A stretch of 52,763 bases of DNA from JAWXBT01 sp964523015 (lineage in GTDB: Bacteria; Bdellovibrionota_C; UBA2361; J135): contig CAZFXN010000013.1 of the NCBI GenBank assembly GCA_964523015.1, forward strand, positions 1 through 52,763, given 5' to 3'. The stretch's first letter is position 1, and each line of letters begins with the position of its first letter. Both the position numbers and the translations under genes were made by a program. Positions 22,387 to 30,390 of the stretch are shown here, piece after piece. The notes beneath the pieces are model-generated. The model saw only the letters and a program-made list of their open reading frames with translations, did not search any database and was not told the DNA's origin.

Positions 22387-25152
22387 ATGCCTATGTCAAA
22401 AGTCTACTTAGTTGATGGATCCGGATATATCTTTCGTGCGTACTACGCGATCGCACCCCTGTCGACTAAGGATGGATTTCCCACCAACGCTCTGTATGGA
22501 TATTTTCGAATGTTGGCCAAGCTTCTCTCTCAAGCTGAGACCGATCATATGGTCATGGTCTTTGATACTGGGGAGGAAACTTTTCGGCACAAGCTTTATG
22601 ATGAGTACAAAGCGAATCGTGATGAATGCCCTACTGATTTGGTACAGCAGATGCCTTACTTTAGGGATATCGCGCGAGCATTTGGATTAAAAGTTTTAGA
22701 ACAGGTGGGCTATGAGGCAGATGATATCATCGGCACCCTTGCTACAAGATTATCAAACGCCAAGATCGAAACAGTCATAATTTCTGGTGATAAAGATCTT
22801 ATGCAACTTATTACTGATAAAGTTAAGATCTTTGATGCAATGAAAGACGCCTGGATCGGGCGTGATGAAGTTATAAAAAAATTCGGGGTTGGTCCTGAAA
22901 AGGTCGTTGAGATCTTATCATTAATGGGGGATAGCTCTGATAATATCCCTGGATTACATGGAGCTGGTCCAAAAACCGCGCTACAACTTATTGAGCAGTT
23001 TGGTACAGTCGAAAATGTTCTTAATTCCGCCCAAGTTATTAGAGAAACTAAGGGTATTCGTAATCGTGAGAAAATTGCTCAAACAATTGAATCAAACAGT
23101 GAGATCGTCCGTCTGAGTCGCAAGTTGGTTGAGATTGATTGTGAAATGCCATTAACGTTTGAATTAAACGGTAGCGGTCAAACGTTATCGCAGATACCTG
23201 ACAGTGAGCTTTATAATGTGCTTGTTCGTAAAGTGCCGGACGAGCGTGCGCTTAGCGATCTGGCTGCTAAATTTGAATTTACCTCGCTATTAAAAGTAAA
23301 AGATTTTAAGCTAAAAGATTTTAAAACCACACCTGAAGATAATAAAGTTGTTACTAAAGATGAGTACGTAACAGTTTATGATTCTAATTTCGATTCTTTT
23401 GTTAAAGAGCTAAAGCAGCAACCACATTTTGTATTTGATACTGAAACGACCTCGCTTAGTGTGTTTGAGGGAGAGTTAGTCGGTATTGCAATCTCTTGGT
23501 CTGATGAAAAAGCTTTCTATATACCTTTAGCCCATAAGAGTGTCCCAGATGGTGTAAGCCAGGTTGCAAAAGCGAAATTTTGGGAAGCGCTAGGTCCAAT
23601 CTTTTCCGATTCAAAAATTAAAAAATCTGGACAAAACATAAAGTTTGACCTTGAGGTCCTTCATCAAGAGGGTATTGAGGTTAATGGAATCTACTTTGAT
23701 ACAATGATCGCTTCTTATCTTTTAAGTCCAGATAGGAGAAGTAATAGCTTATCAAATTTGGCCCGCGATTTATTAGGCCGAACAATGATTGAGTATAAGG
23801 ACGTGACAAAAGATCTAGAGGATTTTTCATACGTTCCGATTGATATCGCCACTCAATATTCAGCTGAGGATGCGCATATTGCTTGGATTTTAATCTCAAA
23901 ATTAGAGCCACTAATTAAAGAGCATGAACTAGAGAAAGTTTTCTATGAGATAGAGATGCCCCTTGTGCCGGTCTTAGCCCGAATTGAGGAGCGGGGTGTG
24001 CATATAGATTCTCAACTGCTAGCTCGGATATCAAAAGAGATCGAGGCAAGACTAGTTGTAATTAAAAAAGAACTTTACGAAATAGCTGGTGAAGAATTTA
24101 ATATTAATTCAACTCAGCAATTATCCGTTATCATGTTTGAGAAATTAGGGATCCCGGTTAAGGGAGTTAAGAAAACAAAGGGTGGGAAGATCTCTACCAA
24201 CCAAGCAGTTTTAGAAATGTTGGCCCCACAACATCGATTGCCTGAACTGGTGCTGCAGTACCGAGGACTTTTTAAGTTGCAGAATACTTATGTTGATGTG
24301 TTGCCTGCAATGGTATCTAAAAAAACTGGACGGCTTCATAGCCGATTTAATCAAACTATTACTGCCACTGGTAGATTATCTAGCTCTGATCCGAACTTAC
24401 AAAATATTCCGATCCGTACTGTAGAGGGCGCTCGAATACGAACAGCTTTTATCCCTGAAAAGGGAAATATCTTGATTACCGCTGATTATTCCCAGATTGA
24501 ATTGAGGCTTTTAGCCCATCTTTCAGGGGATTCTAACATGATTCAAACTTTTAAAGAGGATATTGATATTCATGCTCGAACAGCTCGTGAGATTTTAGGA
24601 TTGCCACCTCTGTTTGAAGTTAGCTCCGATCAACGACGGATTGGGAAAACAATTAATTTTGGAATTGTTTATGGAATGGGTCCATTTAGGTTAGGTAAAG
24701 AGTTAGGAATACCTATGGGCATGGCCAAAGATTATATCGAGAATTATTTTAATAATTTTCCAAAGGTTAGAGAGTATTTTGATAAATTGGGAAATGATGC
24801 TCGTGAGAAAGGCTTTGTTACTACTCTGTTTGGACGTAAAAGAAATATCTCTGATATAGATACCTCAGGACGGGATAAGGATTTTGTTATTAGAGCTGCT
24901 ATCAATGCGCCGATTCAGGGAACTGCTGCGGATATTATAAAACTCGCGATGATTAAGATTGATCATAAAATAAGAGAGATGCCTGTTACCATGATCTTAC
25001 AGGTTCATGATGAGCTTGTATTTGAATGCGCTGAAAATTTTAAAGATGAGGCAGCGTCCCTAATTCGAAAAGAGATGGAAGAAGTTATGGAATTGTCAGT
25101 ACCCCTCAAAGTAGATCTTGGAATGGGGTACAATTGGAATGAAACTCATTAA
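22387..25152 (+). CDS. polA: DNA polymerase I
   Basis: A 921-residue three-domain Pol I for Okazaki-fragment processing and repair. The 5' nuclease spans about 1-290 (YLVDGSGYIFRAYYA, GYEADDIIGTLA, SGDKDLMQL, GDSSDNIPG). The 3'-5' exonuclease is at about 345-520, with the catalytic DTET, so proofreading is probably retained, unlike Thermus or Bacillus forms. The polymerase domain has motif A DYSQIELRLLAHLSGD, motif B RRIGKTINFGIVYGMG and motif C QVHDELVFE. The ATG at 22387 is followed by another at 22393. It heads an apparent operon with the sigma factor 12 bases downstream. Confidence 0.98.
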   Translation: MPMSKVYLVDGSGYIFRAYYAIAPLSTKDGFPTNALYGYFRMLAKLLSQAETDHMVMVFDTGEETFRHKLYDEYKANRDECPTDLVQQMPYFRDIARAFGLKVLEQVGYEADDIIGTLATRLSNAKIETVIISGDKDLMQLITDKVKIFDAMKDAWIGRDEVIKKFGVGPEKVVEILSLMGDSSDNIPGLHGAGPKTALQLIEQFGTVENVLNSAQVIRETKGIRNREKIAQTIESNSEIVRLSRKLVEIDCEMPLTFELNGSGQTLSQIPDSELYNVLVRKVPDERALSDLAAKFEFTSLLKVKDFKLKDFKTTPEDNKVVTKDEYVTVYDSNFDSFVKELKQQPHFVFDTETTSLSVFEGELVGIAISWSDEKAFYIPLAHKSVPDGVSQVAKAKFWEALGPIFSDSKIKKSGQNIKFDLEVLHQEGIEVNGIYFDTMIASYLLSPDRRSNSLSNLARDLLGRTMIEYKDVTKDLEDFSYVPIDIATQYSAEDAHIAWILISKLEPLIKEHELEKVFYEIEMPLVPVLARIEERGVHIDSQLLARISKEIEARLVVIKKELYEIAGEEFNINSTQQLSVIMFEKLGIPVKGVKKTKGGKISTNQAVLEMLAPQHRLPELVLQYRGLFKLQNTYVDVLPAMVSKKTGRLHSRFNQTITATGRLSSSDPNLQNIPIRTVEGARIRTAFIPEKGNILITADYSQIELRLLAHLSGDSNMIQTFKEDIDIHARTAREILGLPPLFEVSSDQRRIGKTINFGIVYGMGPFRLGKELGIPMGMAKDYIENYFNNFPKVREYFDKLGNDAREKGFVTTLFGRKRNISDIDTSGRDKDFVIRAAINAPIQGTAADIIKLAMIKIDHKIREMPVTMILQVHDELVFECAENFKDEAASLIRKEMEEVMELSVPLKVDLGMGYNWNETH

Positions 25153-25164
25153 CTAAGGGTTTTA

Positions 25165-25899
25165 ATGACTGGAAGAATAGGAATTTCAATACCAGTAGCT
25201 GATGGAGAGTCAGAGACAGAACTGGTTAACAAAGCCTCTCGAGGGGATAAGGATGCTTACCGTGTACTTGTTGAAAAGTATCAGAGCAAGGTATTTTCCC
25301 TTGTATTTAGCATAGTTAAATCCCGTGAAGATGCTGAGGATATAGTCCAAGAATCTTTCGTAAAGGCTTATTTTTCTTTGAAGAATTTCCGCCAAGATTC
25401 GTCATTCTACACATGGGTTTACCGAGTTGCCTACAATATGACCATCGATTTTAAGCGAAAAGTCGGTCGACGTCCTGAATATGTAACTGATGGAGAAAGA
25501 GAGATAGGAGAGCTAGGAGATGATGACCGAGCGATTGTAGCAGGTAAGATAAGCGATCCTCTTCAGACTTTCGAGCAGAAAGAGTTGGCAGCATCGTTGA
25601 ATCGAGCATTGAGTGGACTCTCAGATGAGCATCGAGCAGTCATGATGTTAAGAGAGATAGATGGACTTAGTTATAATGAGATTGCTGATTCGCTTGGAGT
25701 CTCAAAAGGAACGGTTATGAGTAGAATTCACTACGCAAAAAAATATCTACAACGAGCACTTCGGGAATCGGCACCTAATGATTATGTGGAAGTAGAGGAA
25801 GGCACTAATAATGATAGCGATAAAGAAAGCCTTACTTTAAAAAATGAAACAAGCCTTAAACGGGGCATTAATAAAAATACTGTAAAAGAGGGATATTAA
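25165..25899 (+). CDS. ECF (RpoE-like) RNA polymerase sigma factor
   Basis: A 244-residue sigma-70 family protein of the ECF group. Region 2 is EDAEDIVQESFVKAYFSLKN with the -10-reading FYTWVYRVAYNMTIDFKRK; region 4 is LSDEHRAVMMLREIDGLSYN followed by IADSLGVSKGTVMSRIHYAK. There is a 55-residue charged C-terminal tail beyond region 4, longer than usual. It sits 12 bases after polA and its stop overlaps the next ATG (TAATG), so all three are likely co-transcribed. The following gene is the likely anti-sigma. Confidence 0.92.
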   Translation: MTGRIGISIPVADGESETELVNKASRGDKDAYRVLVEKYQSKVFSLVFSIVKSREDAEDIVQESFVKAYFSLKNFRQDSSFYTWVYRVAYNMTIDFKRKVGRRPEYVTDGEREIGELGDDDRAIVAGKISDPLQTFEQKELAASLNRALSGLSDEHRAVMMLREIDGLSYNEIADSLGVSKGTVMSRIHYAKKYLQRALRESAPNDYVEVEEGTNNDSDKESLTLKNETSLKRGINKNTVKEGY

Positions 25900-26711
25900 T
25901 GAATCAGAATAAAAATTTCGTGCCTAAACTTTCTAAGGGCCAAGAGAAGCTACTCGTTCGTTATATGGATGGGGAGTGTAGTTTTGTTGAGGATCTGTTG
26001 GTCAAGATGATTCTTAGGCTTAGCATAAATGCCCGGGAATTTGTTGCTGACTTACATAACGTTGATAAAGCCACAAAAGCTTGGGCTGAAAGTAATGTAA
26101 GCAGTGCAGTCGTGGGATCTGCAACTGCAGAATCTCTAAATATGTGGCAGCGCATTGAGCGAAGGATTCTACAGGAGGAGCATAGTGCAATCTTTCATGG
26201 CGAGAGAACACCCGTTAAAGAGGAGCTGGGACTTGCCGGATCTATTTTTGAAAAAGTTTTTAATAAAAGCCTCTTTGGAGGAATGGCAGTTGGTGTTGCT
26301 ACGGCTGCGCTAGCCTTTGTAGTTTTAGATCAAGGAGGGGATATTGTAGGTCCAGTTGGCTCAGAGGGGAATAAGATTGCTATTCTTACCCCAGCAGACC
26401 CTCATAATGTAGCTAGCGGGGTTGAGTTTGTCTCCTATCCTGAATCATCAAATAGAGCGAATTCACCTAGACGGAACCCTAGTGAAGAAGCTTACCGTGT
26501 GCAAAGAGATATCCGATCTATGCGTAAGATGGAGATTCCATTTCAGGTTGATTGGATGCGAAGCGATGGCCATGTTAGATTTATTCAAGATGCGAGGAAG
26601 GGATCCACTGTGATTTGGGTAGATAGAGAGACTTCTAAATCAGATCGTCCTGTTGTCTTAGAGGTAGAGCCTAAATTATTTACGCCATACTCAATTCCCA
26701 TTAACAGATAA
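25899..26711 (+). CDS. Probable transmembrane anti-sigma factor
   Basis: 270 residues. The N-terminal 125 residues are cytoplasmic and helical; LLVRYMDGECS resembles the start of anti-sigma domains (L-x-x-Y-x-D-G-E). One membrane segment lies at about 129-151 (GGMAVGVATAALAFVVLDQ), and the remainder, probably periplasmic, is Pro/Arg-rich and ends in a small beta-like domain. There is no zinc-finger HxxxCxxC. Direct overlap with the sigma gene and the membrane topology are the basis for the call; family homology is not recognised beyond that. Confidence 0.65.
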   Translation: MNQNKNFVPKLSKGQEKLLVRYMDGECSFVEDLLVKMILRLSINAREFVADLHNVDKATKAWAESNVSSAVVGSATAESLNMWQRIERRILQEEHSAIFHGERTPVKEELGLAGSIFEKVFNKSLFGGMAVGVATAALAFVVLDQGGDIVGPVGSEGNKIAILTPADPHNVASGVEFVSYPESSNRANSPRRNPSEEAYRVQRDIRSMRKMEIPFQVDWMRSDGHVRFIQDARKGSTVIWVDRETSKSDRPVVLEVEPKLFTPYSIPINR

Positions 26712-26719
26712 GGCATCAG

Positions 26720-27265
26720 ATGTTTGTAAATTCCTCTCTGGTTACACTATTGATTGCTAGTGGTCTTTTTCTTGGCAGTACCATTTATGCAGAGAGCCAG
26801 ACCACAAAAAGTCAACCTACAAGTGGAGAAGCAAAGGTTAACCTAGCTCAAGATCAGCTAATCACAGTATCTATTAGAGCTATTCATGCTACGCGTCAGG
26901 ATGACAGTGACAGCAAGGCAAATCAAATAAAAAAACCTGGCGGACATGTTTATGATGCAGCTATGAGAGATATTCGAGGGAAGTTAAAAAAGCTTAAGTA
27001 CGAAAATTACGAGTTGCAGTCACATCAGAAAAAAACAGTTACAATTAATCAAAAAGAGACCTTTGTATTGGAAGATGGCAACGTCCTAACCTTTAAAACA
27101 ATCTCAAAAGAGAAAGATAAGATCTGTTTATGGATTAACTGGAAAGATGGTCATGGAATGAACGTGCTTAATACTCGACTCCATTTTGAAGGAGGAGAAA
27201 CGGTTATTACAGGCGCAAATTCTAGTGCCGATTCCGGTTTAATTTTAGCGATTGATGTGCACTAG
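26720..27265 (+). CDS. Exported protein of unknown function in the sigma operon
   Basis: A 181-residue protein with a signal peptide (about 1-24, ending IYAE). The mature part has a basic, helical centre (DIRGKLKKLKYENYELQSHQ) and a beta-rich C-terminus ending LILAIDVH. I do not recognise the family. It begins eight bases after the probable anti-sigma gene, so it is likely the fourth gene of the polA-sigma operon and may be a target or a periplasmic sensor of the sigma pathway; that is inference. It converges with a short minus-strand gene. Confidence 0.65.
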   Translation: MFVNSSLVTLLIASGLFLGSTIYAESQTTKSQPTSGEAKVNLAQDQLITVSIRAIHATRQDDSDSKANQIKKPGGHVYDAAMRDIRGKLKKLKYENYELQSHQKKTVTINQKETFVLEDGNVLTFKTISKEKDKICLWINWKDGHGMNVLNTRLHFEGGETVITGANSSADSGLILAIDVH

Positions 27266-27272
27266 TGACTTG

Positions 27273-27446
27273 CTAGTGAATCATTGGAGATTCTTTAATC
27301 TCGTTAAGGGACACTTTCTGGTCAGCAGCTTGACAAAGGTCAGCAATAAGATCAAATGCACGGGTTAGTAGCTCACTAGAATCAATTGATAACTCAATTA
27401 TCTCTAAAGCGTCATTCTCATTTGAACATGTTGCAGGTTTAGCCAT
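27273..27446 (-). CDS. Small acidic protein of unknown function
   Basis: 57 residues from the ATG at 27446 (MAKPATCSNENDALEIIELS); GGGGTGA lies six bases upstream, which is why this start is preferred to one nine bases earlier. The protein is acidic and helical, with two cysteines, and has no signal peptide. It stands alone between the sigma operon and the flavinylation operon. The good ribosome site is the main support. Bases 27447-27620 contain nothing else recognisable. Confidence 0.45.
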   Translation of the reverse strand: MAKPATCSNENDALEIIELSIDSSELLTRAFDLIADLCQAADQKVSLNEIKESPMIH

Positions 27447-27620
27447 TAGTATCACCCCATTGAATTGATAAGCAGTACCCTAATAACTGCACAAAACAGG
27501 CCAAAAGAAGTATCGGTAGGTACTGAGCAATTCTGAACAGTTATTATGAAATAACGAGTCTTATTAATAGGTTAAATGAGTAGTAAATAGGGGGCAGGAG
27601 TCAAAATACTAACACCCTGG

Positions 27621-28634
27621 TCATACTTTCCACGCGCTTAGGAACTTTAAGTTTGGAGAGTGGAAAACCTTTCCTGATTGATCTAATGCCAATACAGATA
27701 CGGAACTAAGTTGGCTACTAAGCGATATCGCCTGGTTAGGAGGCATTGAAAAAAATGCGGTAGCTAGTCCATCGGCCAGGGTGCAGTTAGGAGCAATGGT
27801 AGTTACTGAGCAAAGTTGATCGCTTGGATATCCAGAGTTTAGATCTAAGAGATGGTGATAAGTTTTCCCGTTAACTGACCAGGCGGTTTCATAATTTCCA
27901 GAGGTAGAGACAGCAAGATCCCCTGAGAGCTCAATTGATCCTATAATCCCAGAGCCAAAGGGATTTTGGATATCAACGATCCAAGAGGTATCACCAATAA
28001 ATCTAAGATCTCCAGAACACGCAACTCTGGCGTATTTTACTCCCTGATTACGAAGAAAATATGCTGCGCAATCTGCAATAAATCCTTTTCCGATACCACC
28101 AAACTCTAAAGAGCCTTCGCCAGTTATCGTAACTTGGTTGGTAGTAAGGTTAATCGTAGTGTTCTTAGCAGAGTTTAATTTGTGAATAATCTCAGCTTTA
28201 GTCGGCAAAGATGAGGCGGTCTTTGCTTCACGCCATAATTTAACTAAGCCACCGTTAGTTGGACTGAATGAATTATTAGTAAATGATTTAATTTTTAATG
28301 AGCTTTCAAGTAGGGAATAAAGCTCTGGAGATGGTGCTATTAGTTGCCTTGATGAATTTAATTGTCCCGTGTCACTCGAATCACTCCAACAGGAGATTTT
28401 ACTGATTACTCTTTCAATATATGAAAATGTACGATCTATAATTTTTTGGTTGATATCGTTATTGTAAAATTCTTGATCGTTACTGATAGCAATTGAAACA
28501 AGGGTCCCCATTAGTGGACGACTGTTTTCTGTCCAGAGATCCTGGCTGTTTGAGGCGATAACCTTAATAGGGAAAGCAGCTAGCCCTGTTAATGCTAAGC
28601 TAGAGTGGGTTAAAAATTTTCTTCTTGAAATCAT
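27621..28634 (-). CDS. apbE: FAD:protein FMN transferase ApbE, Tat-exported
   Basis: About 337 residues from the ATG at 28634. An earlier ATG at 28679 would overlap the upstream gene and hide the twin-arginine signal SRRKFLTHSSLALTGLAAFP. ApbE attaches FMN, taken from FAD, to Thr or Ser of periplasmic proteins. Family motifs are LMGTLVSIAIS, FGGIGKGFIAD, HHLLDLNSGYPSD and TLADGLATAFF, the last including the Mg-binding Asp. It is the third gene of a minus-strand operon whose first gene encodes a protein with a flavinylation motif, its obvious substrate. Confidence 0.93.
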   Translation of the reverse strand: MISRRKFLTHSSLALTGLAAFPIKVIASNSQDLWTENSRPLMGTLVSIAISNDQEFYNNDINQKIIDRTFSYIERVISKISCWSDSSDTGQLNSSRQLIAPSPELYSLLESSLKIKSFTNNSFSPTNGGLVKLWREAKTASSLPTKAEIIHKLNSAKNTTINLTTNQVTITGEGSLEFGGIGKGFIADCAAYFLRNQGVKYARVACSGDLRFIGDTSWIVDIQNPFGSGIIGSIELSGDLAVSTSGNYETAWSVNGKTYHHLLDLNSGYPSDQLCSVTTIAPNCTLADGLATAFFSMPPNQAISLSSQLSSVSVLALDQSGKVFHSPNLKFLSAWKV

Positions 28635-28656
28635 AATCGATATCTTTTGCGTCGAT

Positions 28657-29169
28657 TTAATCAGAGAACCACATCTCACGGATCGGTATTAGGCAAAGTA
28701 ACAACAGCGAAAGTGTCAGTACAGATACTGAAATTGAATAGAGATATGCAAAAGCGGGGGAGAGGTAGATGATCAACCAAGGGGATCCAAAGGTAAGTAA
28801 AAAGCTACTAAAAGAAACGATATAAAGGGTAGATCGAGTTGAGTCTTTAACGTCACAAAGAGCTAAAAGGTGGCATAAAAGGAACAAGAGGATCGATCCG
28901 CCCATAATATGATTATGGGTATGCTCTGCAATTTCAGCAAAAGGTCTCGGGACAGAGCGTTGAAGCATTTTATCTAGACTTCCTTCAGCGGTCTCAGTCC
29001 CTCGATAATAGACACTGATATCGCTTGGAAAGATGCCGGTCCTAGATAAAGTAAGTGCTATTGAAAAGATAAGACCAAGAAATAAACCGAACATTCCTAA
29101 TGTAATTAAGATCCTCGTGCTCTGTTTGGCACGGGAAAGTCTGTATCCTGGAACCGCTGCTTCACGCAT
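28657..29169 (-). CDS. Four-TM membrane protein of the flavinylation operon
   Basis: A 170-residue protein with membrane segments at about 20-41, 90-105, 117-136 and 142-163. A periplasmic-side loop leads into AEHTHNHIMGG, so His83, His85 and His87 sit at the mouth of segment 2, and His100 lies within it. Such histidines could ligand haem b or quinone, but no family motif proves this. It overlaps the FMN-binding gene by eight bases and precedes apbE by 22, so the three proteins should act together. The likely role is passing electrons between the membrane and a periplasmic flavoprotein. Confidence 0.7.
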   Translation of the reverse strand: MREAAVPGYRLSRAKQSTRILITLGMFGLFLGLIFSIALTLSRTGIFPSDISVYYRGTETAEGSLDKMLQRSVPRPFAEIAEHTHNHIMGGSILLFLLCHLLALCDVKDSTRSTLYIVSFSSFLLTFGSPWLIIYLSPAFAYLYSISVSVLTLSLLLLCLIPIREMWFSD

Positions 29170-29755
29170 CTTTTTCCTTTTCTTCTTCGCTAGAATTGTT
29201 TTCTTTAAAATCGCTACTGTAAAAATATCGCCACAATGCTAAAGCTCGTTCAGTGCCTCTTGAAATTGCTTGAGCTGAGAGAGTCGCTCCGCTAATATTT
29301 TTAAGGGACCTGCCAATTCTAAGATCGTCACTAATAGTTTTGCTTTCGTACTGTGCTAAAAATCTACGATCTTTAATCTCCCAACCGATAATCTCTCTAA
29401 AAACCATAACTTCTATTCTAGTTACTTTTCCCTCGGGAGAGATCCCTACAATATATGTAATAGGTAGATGTTTTCCAACTTCCTCATCTATAAGAGCGTA
29501 TCCAGAGACATTGCCCCCTTTTTTTGCAACAAAGAAATGGGCAGAGTCCTTATCTTTTAAGGTATACTGCTTTAACTCAGGGGTGTTTTTTACAGAATCA
29601 GTAAGTTTTTTTGGCTCATACTCTTTTACTGAGTCCTCTCCTAGCACTAGATTTAGGGCATCATCCTTAGATAGATAGACCTGATCCTGTCCTAAAATAG
29701 GTCCTGGAAAGGTCAGTAATATGACCAAAGTGCATATGTATAGTATTAAATTCAT
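29162..29755 (-). CDS. Exported FMN-binding domain protein (flavinylation substrate)
   Basis: A 197-residue protein with a signal peptide (about 1-22) and an FMN-binding domain (PF04205, as in RnfG/NqrC/NosR). HLPITYIVGISPEGKVTRIE leads to the attachment motif KNISGATLS (residues 152-160), in which Thr158 is the expected phosphoester site for FMN. The tail is acidic. With ApbE downstream and a membrane protein between, this is a small extracytoplasmic flavin electron-transfer unit. A perfect 12-bp inverted repeat separates the only good Shine-Dalgarno (GGGAG) from the ATG. Confidence 0.88.
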   Translation of the reverse strand: MNLILYICTLVILLTFPGPILGQDQVYLSKDDALNLVLGEDSVKEYEPKKLTDSVKNTPELKQYTLKDKDSAHFFVAKKGGNVSGYALIDEEVGKHLPITYIVGISPEGKVTRIEVMVFREIIGWEIKDRRFLAQYESKTISDDLRIGRSLKNISGATLSAQAISRGTERALALWRYFYSSDFKENNSSEEEKEKDA

Positions 29756-29760
29756 GCTTT

Positions 29761-29792
29761 ATAGTAAGCTTTTATAAAGCTTACTATCTCCC
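29761..29792 (-). promoter_or_regulatory. Leader hairpin between Shine-Dalgarno and start codon
   Basis: ATAGTAAGCTTT and AAAGCTTACTAT form a perfect 12-bp inverted repeat around three bases (29761-29787). On the minus strand GGGAG (29792-29788) directly precedes the stem, and AAAGC plus the ATG follow it. Folding would bring GGGAG to about five bases from the ATG. A protein-binding operator is the alternative reading. Confidence 0.5.
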
Positions 29793-29806
29793 AGAGGGAT
29801 AAAAAA

Positions 29807-29883
29807 GTTATTCCAATTTAATAAATTAACGTAAACCGTAGGTTTTCTTAATAAATTTACTCAGAATACCTCTTTGGAATAAC
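29807..29883. repeat. Separated inverted repeat between the flavin and feo operons
   Basis: GTTATTCCAA (29807-29816) and TTGGAATAAC (29874-29883) are exact reverse complements 57 bases apart, in the divergent region that must hold both operon promoters. It may be paired regulator sites. No convincing Fur box was found in this region. Confidence 0.35.
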
Positions 29884-30047
29884 GTTAACTTACTGAAATT
29901 ATGATAAATCTAATGATCGCCCCTTGAATTGTCAATCAATTGTTTGGTATATAGAGCAAAGGTAATAAATGCCTATAAGAAAAACGTCAAGGCTTGCCGA
30001 TACTACCTCTGAGCAGCCGTTACTGATTGAATTTAAAGGAATTTCTC

Positions 30048-30386
30048 ATGACCATTAAAACAGAGATTAAGGAAGACAAAATGGATAGTACTGATACCTT
30101 AAACAGTAAGGTGGCAAAATTTCGTCGTGGAGCAAAGTTCGTTGTTCAATCCTTAGTTGGTTCTGATAGTGATTTGCTAAGACGACTTGTTACTTTAGGA
30201 CTAGTAAGTGGCACCTGTTTAGAGGTGACTAATGTAGCTCCCCTTGGTGATCCAATTGAGTTTAAGGCCAGAGGATACTCCTTATCGCTTCGTGCAACAG
30301 AGGCAGATGTTCTTAATCTTAAGAGTTTAGATTCTGCAATTACACCATTAATAAATCCTGCACCCGTAAATTCTGTAATTAAATAA
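30048..30386 (+). CDS. feoA: FeoA-domain protein
   Basis: 112 residues from the ATG at 30048, preceded by AAAGGA at a good distance; a TTG 21 bases earlier is unlikely. The C-terminal SH3-like FeoA domain reads KFVVQSLVGSDSDLLRRLVTLGLVSGTCLEVTN ... IEFKARGYSLSLRATEA (spans of the fold), with the usual RRL-LGL-G-LEV pattern. A hydrophilic N-terminal extension of about 28 residues precedes it. FeoA assists FeoB-mediated Fe(II) uptake. The gene ends four bases before feoB. Confidence 0.9.
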   Translation: MTIKTEIKEDKMDSTDTLNSKVAKFRRGAKFVVQSLVGSDSDLLRRLVTLGLVSGTCLEVTNVAPLGDPIEFKARGYSLSLRATEADVLNLKSLDSAITPLINPAPVNSVIK

Positions 30387-30390
30387 TGAC

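Noticed and set aside
29821..30047. A Fur box expected before feoAB
   Set aside because: No stretch approaches GATAATGATAATCATTATC closely enough; only a separated inverted repeat of unrelated sequence is present.
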